A model generated the notes under the pieces. That model saw only the letters and a program-made list of their open reading frames with translations, did not search any database and had not been told where the DNA came from. A program made the translations under genes and the position numbers. From Chionis minor (Eukaryota > Chordata > Aves > Charadriiformes > Chionididae), in NCBI GenBank assembly GCA_013398295.1, contig VZSF01008499.1, positions 1,330,899 to 1,394,898 on the forward strand: 64,000 bases of DNA, written 5' to 3'. Position 1 is the stretch's first letter. Each line of letters starts with the position of its first letter. Shown here in pieces: positions 50,200 to 61,345 of the stretch.

Positions 50200-53100
50200 G
50201 AAAAGCTATATGAAAGGGTTTTGTTCTCCCCTCCCTGCCTTTCAGGTTAGTTTTCTATAGCTTTAAGGCACTGAAACAGCCCAAAGCAAGGCTGGACAAA
50301 CATTACAGCTAGTGTAAAGAGAGGATTGCTAGTTTGCGAGCAAAGACAAACATCAATGGCAACAGCCCTAAGTGGGACTTAGTTGCACTGCATGGCAGTT
50401 TCTCAGCCTGTTACATTGGCTTAGTGTTGGTTTCCTCTTTCTTTCCTCCTTACGTATCCTAATTTGTTACCTGTGGTTCTGTTTTTTGTTAACAATGAGC
50501 CATCTTAGGTTAGGCATAAAGATACTTGTGGACACTTATTAGCTATACATAACAGCACTAAAGGAATGATGTCAGAGGCAGCAAAAGGATGCAACAGATG
50601 GATTTCTGCCAAAAATGTGTTAAAATTAAAGGCTTCTGGGAATGTGTTTCAGCAGATGTGTAGGAGCGTGATAAATATTTGAAAGCACTGGAAGACAGTT
50701 ATACTCTCGCTCTTTTCGTCATTACTATTAATAGATATTTCTATAGGTGAATTTACAGCACAATCTGCAATAACAGGACCAAGCAAACCACAGGGGCTTC
50801 CTTGAAAACTTGCAGACCTAAAGATAGAACTAGGGCTCACCGATCCTTAGCTGTATTTTCATCACAAAGTGATTTGTTTGCTGTTATGTCTGGTCTGGAA
50901 AGAATACTCCACTCTAGAAGTGGTAAATTGGACAAGTTTACCCAATCCATTCTGCTTACTATTTGAGCAGGCAGTAATTGTACTTGGCTGTGCCTAGGTG
51001 ACATTAACATTTCTTTCCAAAGCAAAAGGAAAAATTGAGGATTTGACTGGAAGAAGGGCCAAACTATCTTTAATAAGTTAAGGGTTACAAAACTTTTATA
51101 GGGGAAAGTATTGAAAAACATTTAAATCTGAACAAAACCCCACTGGTTCCCAAGAAATAATGGGACAGAAGATGCTTAAATTTCTCCTTTTGCAAACTCT
51201 CTGGGGACACCAGGCATGAGGTAGGACAGTGCTGCTGATCACGTGTGTTAGTAGAATGCTAGCTTCTTAATACAGGGTGGATAGGTAGAATTACCTAGAA
51301 ATCCCCCAAACCAGTGGGCATGGAGGTCCACAGTATGTGTGACTTGAGGATAGCTCTCAACAATGCTCATCCACCTTGCAGAGCTCACTGAAATATCTGA
51401 AGAGCAAGGAGGCACACCTCACTTCTCCGCATAGGTGAACGAGACAAAGATGTGTGTGACAGAGCAGACAGATAACACAAGGGTCTGGGTATCTTCCATT
51501 AAGCCACATGAGCCAGATAAGCTCCCTCAGAGCAGTGGAAGTTGTCCTTACAAAGACAAATGCTGTGTATGTTCATGTATATTCAGACAATTTTTTAAGT
51601 AACCTTCTTCAAAAGCTTATGTGGGCACTTCACGTACATAAGAGGTCTCATTGACTATAGCAGGACTAATCATGTATGTTAAACAACGCCCATTTGTAAG
51701 CCTTTGTGGAAGAAAGCTCTTGGCACATACATTAAATGTGCTGGTGACAATGTGCTGCTGACAGTGAAATTCTCTAAGAAACTCAGATCGGAACTGTCCA
51801 TTAGGAGAGACTCAGTGGGGAAAGGGCTGGCGATTAAATGCCATGCTACAGTGAGAACTGGGAGCAGGACAGGGTACACAGGTAGTAAAAACATGGAAGC
51901 AAAGTGGCAGGGGAAGTTGCTATAAACAGCAATGACCTCATGTAAGAGGTTTTGTTCATTCCTTCACAATTTGCTGGTAACTAACAAACACAGAATAAGC
52001 CAACACTTGATACAAAAGACAGGTGTTTGCCAGCTACCACTGTAGCACCAGAGTGGACAACCTTGAAAATATATTCTTACATTAATAATGGCTTTACAGA
52101 GCCAACAGAGCTGCAAGAGTTCTGCAATATAACGAGGTTCACCAAAACCCATGCGTAATCCTTACAAGCAACTTAAAACTGACCTGGGAAGTTTGGTGTC
52201 AGTGGCCACCTTGAATCTCCTCCACCTTAGGATGAGCAGCTACAGAATCTTTGAAGAAAACCATTAAAAATATTAGTAAAGCACTAGAACTGTGATGCTT
52301 AGGGAGACCATGCAACAAATCAAGGTGAATTCATTGTTGTTAGCACCATCATCAAAACTCCTGTGTGCAGGAAACAAAGCACAGCCTGTCAGAGGACAGG
52401 CAGATCTGACCATCTTCAGAAAACATTGTATAGCCTTCCTTGAAAAAGCCTTGCCAACATCAGCAACACTCACAATTTAAGTTCTACATTTATTATCATC
52501 ATGTGACAACCCTGCCTCCCTATAAAAAAAAAGGGGGGGGAAATGACAAGTAGAGTTCTGGAACTGTCAAAAGTATTTGAATCATTTTAAGGTCCACGTA
52601 AGATTTTCCTGTTAAGTTTGTGTGCAAGATGCTCAGGTGTTACAGGGATGAACTACAATAAAAAGTTCAGCAAACAGTTGCAGATAAACTTAATTTCAGA
52701 GACTTACAAAATAACAATACCACCACCCCCTGACGCAAATAATTCTAATCATTTTCAATTTAGAAAATAGACGTAAAAACACAAGGATTTTATGACTTAC
52801 CTGATGACACATCACATCTTAAAGGGATGTGAATAACTTTTACTTCAACAAACAAATATTCAGTCTTAATTTGATGCTATTGTTGGTTATGAAAGGGCAC
52901 ACAAGCACGAACATAATTATTTTGCGGCACTAACCACTGTTCATGGTTATGAATGAGTCAGATATCCTATTAAGTCTTTGGTGTAGGTGGGATTTTCAAT
53001 GTCTGGGTTGCATATACTGCAGTTAGAAGAAATCAGTTGTCTCTGGTACAATCACTTGGATAGGAAAATGGCATTGGCATGGCACTGATGTATCATGTAG

Positions 53101-56100
53101 GCGCAGCAGAATCTAATCATAACTCAGAACAGTTACAGCATTTTTCACTCCTGAAGCTAGAAGCTCTTATAATTAGATTTTTCTCTTCTCTAAATGTAAT
53201 TTCTCCTAAGGAGTGACAAAAGTCAGTGTGAGAAGAAAGGAAAAAATCCATCATAAATTCTTATCAAATTCTTGTTTGCAAATAGAGTTTTCAGATCAAA
53301 GTCTATAATAATTCCAATCTCTTCACAACATAATTGAATGAGTATTGGCTCATTTTAGAAAAAAAAGTCTCCTCCATTTCTCTTAAGGCTTGTCTTTTTT
53401 CCGAGTAACTTTTCCATTTTAAATAGAGAAAAACATATTGGATACATTCATGGATAAATATATTGTAAATGTAAATAAATAAAATATAAATAGTAAAATC
53501 TTCATTTCATGAGCACAATTACAACATAAACTATGTGGATGATTTTCAGTACTGGCCTATTCTGATACTTCACAAAAGGAATTTCACTTCTTTGGACATA
53601 AATTTATGAATGATAAAATCTTCTACAAACCACATTCACATGCATGCTTACCTAAATAATCTATTCAGCTATTAACTCACTGAATGTCTCTTAAAAATTC
53701 TAAGTGTTCACTGATCGTATCAATTATTAAAATACAATATACATGAGTAAAATTTGTCCCATATATTTTACTGTCATTTAAGCTTTCTCTCAGTTGCCCT
53801 AGTGCATCAATCAATCTATCCTGTCCCCCTAAACTCATTATTTTCTCTTCAAAAAAGGCAAACAAGTAAACAGAAAGAAAATTCTACATATGCATTATTC
53901 AGTCAGCCTCCTGTGTTATTTTTACCTTTAAGTCGTTCACTGAAATATTCACCATAGTGCCTATCAAAGAAAAGACATTAAGAACAACTATTTCTTTCCA
54001 CTGAGACCTTTCTTCACCTGAAGTAGTTTGCATTTCTGGATTTTATCTTTTTAATTTGATTACCTATAAATGTCCTAAAATATAGGCAGATGAGCAATCA
54101 GTCTTAAGAAATCTGACAGTGAAACATTTAGATGCAGCAATGACATGATACATCAATGACTCAGTCTCCGAAGAGGCCTGGTCTCAAGTAGCTTGAAAGG
54201 TACAGTTATAATATCCATTAATATGTAATAATAATAATAACTGAATATATTGATTGAAAAGACTGTGTGACCTTCAAGATTTGGCACATGTTAAACCAAG
54301 AACCTACATATGTATGTACTGTTCTCTGAAATTTCAGGACTATAATATTAGCAGTTGATAAAAAAGGAGCATGCAGAAATGTCCATGGAAATACGCTTGC
54401 TGGGTATTTTGCTGGTTATTATTTCTTTACAGAGCAATCACATCATGCATATTACTTACGGTGTACTTTCATTGTTCAGTTAATGTAATTCAGCACATGT
54501 AAATGGGTAAGGGATACGTATTATGGAATGTTGAAAGGAATACTGTATTTGCCAACTCGAACAAATACAAATGCTACTCAGTGAGCTAAAGATGGCCTGC
54601 ATGTACAACTCACAAATTGTCAGCTGTCTGTCCCTAATTAAATTCAGCCAACTCTCACAGCTTGGAAATGAAGCCTTGAACAGGTCCAGTATCAGGCCAA
54701 TCATCTAAACATCTAGTCCCTCTTCTTGTATCCTAAGTGTAAAAGAATGTTATTTATAGCCCAGTACTCCCCGAATCCTTTCTTGGAATAACTGCTGAAA
54801 AGAGAACTCTGGGAATTAAAAGCAGCAGGAAAGGATATTTCACCCATCTCCCCTCCTTGTACAAACTTAATCCTCCCACTTTTGTAACAGCCATAAAAAG
54901 CAGAATTTCCACTGAAGACAGAAATTTGCCATGGACGTCCTTAGGACAACGACTTGTTGCACTGTCACCCAATGCTGCATTTAGCATCAGTACCCTCCCC
55001 TTGTCTTCTGATAGGGTTGTCACCACAGCTACAACATACTTTTGCATCCATTGCAAAGTATCCAAACAGTTCCTTTGTCCTAATATCTTGTCTTGTCCAC
55101 CTGATCAACCTGTTTCCAGGTTGATGCTTGAGTTACTTCAAGGAGTTACCCAATACTTACAGAAGAGTTAGAGCTTCAGTTTTTGTGAAGTAAACATCTT
55201 AAATGCACAGTTTCTTACCAGAAATTTCATATATAGCTATCTACCTATACAAGAACAATAAAATCAGTGTACCTTGATCTTCCTGCCAGTATTTGCGAGA
55301 CACCTGAGGGTTTTTTTTCACATTTTCTGTGAGGATTCAGGCTTTCTATTCCACACAATAAAGCTTCTACTCTAGTCTGTTCAGGTCCAGCAACTGAAAA
55401 GAACCTACAGAAAAATATGGGAGAATCAAATTATCAGTTCAGCTTCTTCCCTGTAATGCCAAGTAAAAGACATGTTAATGAATGTCTCTTTGGATTTTCT
55501 GCAACTGCTTTCAGACAAGATAAGAGTTACTTCTAGCAAGTGACTGATTCAAAACACAAGGGGTTAAACCTGTGCACTGGGCTAATAATGTGTGGGAGTT
55601 GCTTTTACAGACAGTGGAATTCTTTGTGGGTCAAAATGCATATAACCCCTTCAGGAAAGTGGCACAACATGATTTATACAAGAAAGGCCTCACAGCTTGC
55701 ACCTATGGGAATAAGAAAATCATAAAATATTAGAACCATGGTTCAGGTCTCACACATTTGTGAGATAGATCAAAAGGTGCCATTCAGAGAAGACTTTTGT
55801 ATCTGTTTTCTGAAAAAACCAACAATAGGATTATATCAGATGCATTTTCTTTTCCAAAAAAAAGATAGCTTCAAACAAATCAACTTATACTGAAGTCCCA
55901 GCCTTAATTTCATTTAAAGTCAATATACTTTAGGACATGCCTAAGATTTCAAAGGTTCCAGAGACTTACACAACCAGTCCGTGCAGCACCATACCGATTT
56001 ACTAGCTGAGGCTTGGATGCAATATAACCAGGGCCGCAGCATCCTCTTTCTGAGCCAACCAGTTGGGAAATGGCACCCATTACCGCTCATGCAGCACTAT

Positions 56101-59100
56101 GCAAATGTGCTCAAACTACATCTCCCATCAGCTACGGTGTCTTCTCACAGCTTTCCCTATCACTTTCATTTCCAGGTTTAAAGTGGCTTGAGGGGACCAG
56201 CTGAAAACTTTCTAACCATGCTGACTCAGGCATGTCCTTAGATTTTGACGTACTGAAGACTCGGATGTACAAAAGTTTTTGGGCTCCTAAATGTATGGGC
56301 TAAGCAGAATTCCAGTACCTAGTTACAAGCGAGCTATCTGCACAAAAGAAACTTGCCTCCTACTTGGGCAGGGTAGAGCCTGAAGAACCTGAATTTTCCA
56401 GCATCCCCGCTGGTTACAAAGAGCTGAGGGCCAGCTTTCACAGCAGTCGGTGGGGCAGGCCCACCAGCAGCACCTCCAGTATCTCTCACACAGGACACAC
56501 AAGAGATACAAACAGGGGCTGTGCCTCCTCTGCTCTTCAGCAGGCTCAGCCTCGCTGGGCTGTGAGGTGCACAGCCTGCTTTGAAGTGAGAAGGGTTGCA
56601 CAAAAAGGCCAAAGGCAGAGGTCAATGTCACCAGCGTTGCTCTTGTGTTTAGTTTTACCATGTAGCCCATGAGTTTTTCCTTTAATTGAATGCAAATATA
56701 GATTCAGCTGAAATAGCAGAGCGTAACTTCACCTTGCTTTTGCCTTTAGCCTGTGGATTGAGGGCAGCATCAGAGAAGCAGGTAGATAAGGAAGCTGAAA
56801 CCATTCATGTTTAGGAAGACATGGATCTAGGCTTTTATAATTTGGTTGAATGACCTGCCTTTGGTCAAAAATAATATAGCCATACCAGCATGGCCCTGTT
56901 CCTAGTTAATAAGCCCTGTCTCTGGCCATACAAGATCAGGTAGTGTCACATTAATGGAATAACACTGTTTTGAGACCCAAACCGGTGACTGCAGTGACAC
57001 GGCCAGTTCAGTGCTACATCAGACTTAACAGGATTTTTCCACCATGTCCCATCTCAAAATGGATGGATAACTTCAAGTGAGGACCTGATGCTGAATCCTT
57101 TTTTCGCATGTGGCCTTATAGAACTTCTGAAAGTGGTCTGGGTCACTTCCGTCTCTGGCATTTACCTTTCACCAGCTTCCTACTACAAATGGGAGCCTCA
57201 TCAGTCAAACAGGGGATGAAAAATACGTGACTGGTTCCGTATTAACTTAGGAGACTCACTTGAATGTTCTTGAAATTTCTACTTTCGTTGCAGCCTAGTG
57301 AAATTACCTAGAAAATTCCTTTATATATGAGTTGACAATGAGTTCAAGGCAAAACAAAGAAAGGGGAGGAAAAAAAGAATGTCTCCTGAGAAAAGGAAAA
57401 GATTTCTGGAAACAGAAGTAATGCTCTCAAAAGGTATGCCACTTTTAAGAAATAATTGCTGTGAGGAGTTTGTGTGATAGTCCAGTTATTCTTTATTTCA
57501 TTTGCTTTCCAGAAACTCCATAGTCTATAAAAGGACTGGAAATTCCTAAAATGAATACTATAATGGAATTTATTATGCCAGCAGAATTAAGCTTGTGTCA
57601 ACACTTCCATTATAAAATCTTGGGTTTAAGAGTTCTTAACTTGTCTCTATAAATAATGTATGTCTCACTTTATTTCTGAATAAGTCAAAATATTATTGTC
57701 TCACAGTATAACATCACTGTCACGGTGATATTACTGATTTTAACTGAGCAGAGGTCTTGATTAACAAAGATGAGAGAGGGAAAATAACCTTACTGCTTTA
57801 TCACTAAACCAAGTATTTTGCAATGGTGCGTCTGAATTTTAAAATATATAACATTGTTTTGGGGGGTGTGTGTTTGTTTGTTTTGTTTCCTGTTATAATT
57901 TAATGGACTACCACTCATATTCTTTCTGTGGAAGTAGACTAGGTTGGGTTTTTGTTGGGGTTTTGGTTTCACCCCCCCAAAACCATGTCTGTTACAAAAT
58001 CATGTTTTGAACCCAATTTGAAAAACGAGACACAATTTGGGGGGGGGGAGGGTGAAGGAGAAAACAAACATCTGCAGAAACATATTAAATAGCATAGATG
58101 GTATGAAAGTGAACATATCATCCTTTCTGTGTTCTACCTTACGTGCCTTCTATTCACTGCGACAACAGCAAATCTGATGTTGCACAGGAACAAAGCAATG
58201 TTCAAAGCTTTTGAGCTAATACTTGCTGGATTTATGGATTTACTTCAGAAACCTTAACTTTGAAAGAAGAGAAGAAACCAGGTGCTGTAAGAGCTATAAA
58301 GCCCATGGTAATTAGACCGGGGTTAGGGAGCAGCTTTCCTGTTGTCACTGAGTCTAAGTGTAAAATATACAACACTGAAGGCTTCTATGTTTGAGACATT
58401 ACTTTCCATGTAATTTCCCTCTTTACCACTCATTCTTTTGTTAATATTTATATGCTTTCTATTTTCATGAAACTACCAACTTGATAGGAATGACAGCATA
58501 GCAAATTAATAACAATATTGAGTGTACAATGTGCATTACACACAAGAACATACGGCAAGAAGACAGAGCTAATTTCATGTAGAAGGTACCAGCTGACACA
58601 GACTCACACGCAACCAAGGATGTTTTTAAATTAAATGAACACATTTTAGCCTATGAATGTACAAAAAAGGAAATGTACATATACATGAAAAGAGGTATCA
58701 ATTTTCCTTTTGAAACATCAATACTAGACTCAAGAGATTTTCATTAAGCCAGTGCCAATCTGGAGTTACATTACTAATTTCATGTTATATTTAAAATCCA
58801 TGTAGTTTTAGGCCTTTTTTGAATTACACCAATTTCGATAATCAGCCTCAAATTTTATATTCTTACTGATAAATTTTTGTATTTGTAGCTGCTGAAAGGA
58901 GTATAAATTGGGATTTCTCGCAGCATGAGGAGTGAGGAAGAAGAAAAAGATATTCAGAAAAGCATTTGGATACTATAAGATGTTTTAGGTTAGAAAGAAG
59001 CATTGTCATGTCTATAAAGAAGACTAAGAAGTATAAAATTCTCCTAGTTACTTCAGAAACAATCCTTAGAACCAGGAATAAATACCACTAGCAAATTCAG

Positions 59101-61048
59101 CCAAAAATTAAAATGGCTGCTAGTAAAATATTGAACACAAATTTCTAATATAGCAAAGAAGTGCTAAAGTGGAGGAAAGACATCTGACCTGCCTTCTTTC
59201 AGGTTTATGAGCAATGACCAGATGAGATAAACAACTCCTTTCAGTCCCACTAACCCTCACATGTCCAAATAATCCATAGGCAGTAAAATTATTTCCTTAT
59301 TATGCTTCCAGCTATAGGTGGCAAGAATCTCAATTTCTCTGTTTTCTTTTAGTGCCTGAAATCCTTAGTGTTTTGGTCTGAAAGAACAAAGGAGAGCCTT
59401 TCCCATGCAAACTGAAAGGGAAATTCATTAATATGTAAACTATTTATCTGTCAATTCATTAAAAATGTTTCTGGAGTATCACAAGATACAAAATATGCAC
59501 ACAGTTTAGAATACGCCTATATCATCAAGGAAAACTTGTTTTTAAAATCACTTGGAGCTCATAATAATCTAACTGCAACCTTGGCAGAGAGTACATTAAG
59601 CAAAGATCAGTATTAATTTGGACAATTCTTCCTTTTTCATGCTAGTAAAAAAAGACTACTGTTAAAAGGAGCTCTTTGTAACAAATATTCGTCCTGGTAG
59701 TCTTCCATCTTTTGTGCACATACATTTGTGGAGGAGCTATACGGGTGTAGCACGATGTAAACAGTGTGAGCTGCTGTACACAATCTGTTTGTTCAGGTAT
59801 TTACATGCATTCCTGCTTCAAAAGTGCACTTCTGCTCTAGACACTGTGCAGACACATCTACAGAAGAACATGTGGGAAACTAAGGAGCTGACAGACTGTT
59901 TGATGGGACCCCATCCACTTCTTAAACATAGATGAAAATAAGATGATCTGGATATCTGCACATTAGGGAAAATGTTGATATAAAGGGACCACAAAAGCAT
60001 TACAAATGGAGAGAGAAGGTCTCCAGCCCAGCTTTCCCAGACTTGAAGAGCACATGGTAACAGCACTAAAATTTCTCTTTGCTTCAGTGGTGTCATGTGC
60101 CAGAGGTGAAGAGGTGCATGGGTCAGGCAGCACTACACAGCACACAGCCCACCCATTCATATGGCTGATACAACTAAATTTACCACCAACATACTTGGAA
60201 ATGATCTTAAGTTCTCTTTTAGTGTGTCCTAAAAGGACAAACATACAGGGCCAAAAAAAAGAAAAAAAAAAAAAGTCAAAAAGTTTTCCAAGTTTATGTA
60301 AAAACCTAAATATTCCACAATAAATAAAGAAAAAAAATTTAAAGATCTCTCACAGAATGAATGCATCACATTACTGTCCTGTTCTTCCCACATGAAGCAA
60401 TTTATTTCACCCATGAAAAGCTCAGGAGAATGTACTTCACAGTGTGTACCTCTGGTAAACAACTTTACTGGAGCTCCAATAAAAAGAAAAAACTGTAGAA
60501 AATTCAATATAATGCCTCCAATTACTGAAAATACTACACCTACAGTAAAAATGAAATCAAGCACAATAGGCTAAGGGAACACTAAGGAACTTAGAGCGGC
60601 AAACAGAAGACTAAACTTTCAAAGTAAAGATATTCTTGATTGCATAGTGGGAGAAGATTGCTATGAGATGTACCCAAGCTATTTTTTTAAAAAAAGTTAA
60701 TTTCCCACTTGCTAGACTTGAGTCTCAAAGTACTTGTGTCACATAAATGGCAATTGCAGCAGCTCATTCCAGCTGCAGAGGTTTAAGATTTGCTGAATTA
60801 AATAGTAAGAGACTGGAGCTGAAGAAGACATCCTACAAGAATTAGGAAATAGCCAATATATTCAAACATTTTTTTGTTTAAAGCTGAATATTAGCCAGTT
60901 TCTCTAGTCACTGTAAACTTATATCACAGGCCTGATCCTAAGTTTTTATGCATATTGTATCTTTTAAGCAAATGCTCATTCTCTTGAAGTCTTCCTCGGC
61001 CACGTGCAACCACAACCAGCTCTTGTCGTTACACTCCTGAATGGCTTT
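50200..61048. other. Long non-coding spacer
   Basis: About 10.8 kb with no recognisable gene or interspersed repeat. Simple sequences are A9G8 at 52524-52540, (TAA)n at about 54222-54240, T/G-rich tracts at 57857-57888 and 57942-57983 and a 10-base G run at 58039-58048. A GC-richer patch at 56.34-56.67 kb has open frames on both strands without motifs. Frames at 54.75-55.17, 59.71-60.32 and 60.23-60.56 kb were examined and not accepted as genes. Confidence 0.5.
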
Positions 61049-61345
61049 TCAGAGAACAGCAGACAGCCTCTCCATATGCCTGCTCCACCTTGCAACGTTT
61101 GCCTCTGTGCTTTGCAGGTAACAGGCAAAACACAACATGAAATGGAAACAGTTGGAGTATTTGGTCCACAGAATTGAAGTACAACGCATGTCTCCCTTTA
61201 ATCTATTAAATGCACATTCTACAGTCAGCTGGAATCTGCTACAAAGGCCGTTCATTTTTCCCTTGCTGAAGTTCAGGTACCCAGTATACAGCTTTTCAAG
61301 CCAAGGAAACAACACGTTGGCCAGGCCTCCAAGAATTACAACTTA
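61049..61345 (-). pseudogene. Harbinger (HARBI1/ALP1-like) transposase C-terminal relic
   Basis: The minus-strand frame, open for about 98 codons between a TAA at 61343-61345 and a TGA at 61049, encodes the end of a PIF/Harbinger DDE transposase, the nuclease that cuts and pastes Harbinger DNA transposons. Its start, VVILGGLANVLFPWLEKLYT, matches the family block LGD-x-x-YPL-x-PWL-x-x-PYT. Next comes LTVECAFNRLKGDMRC, matching the block VE-x-AFG-x-LK-x-R(W/F)RC; its Glu (codon 61217-61219) is the third catalytic acid. The tail CFHFMLCFACYLQSTEANVA matches the ACCVLHN region. The Asp of LGD is Gly, the usual Phe-Gly is Phe-Asn, and stops lie immediately upstream. No recognisable N-terminal part or terminal inverted repeats were found, so it is a fossil piece, or much less likely one exon of a domesticated gene. 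Confidence 0.7.

Noticed and set aside
56323..56672. Overlapping ORFs of about 100 codons on both strands
   Set aside because: The patch is GC-richer, which lowers stop-codon frequency on both strands; no motif supports either strand.
60229..60564. 111-codon minus-strand ORF with an N-terminal hydrophobic helix
   Set aside because: The first helix superficially recalls AGPAT-type acyltransferases, but none of their catalytic motifs is present and the rest is Phe-rich from poly(A) runs.
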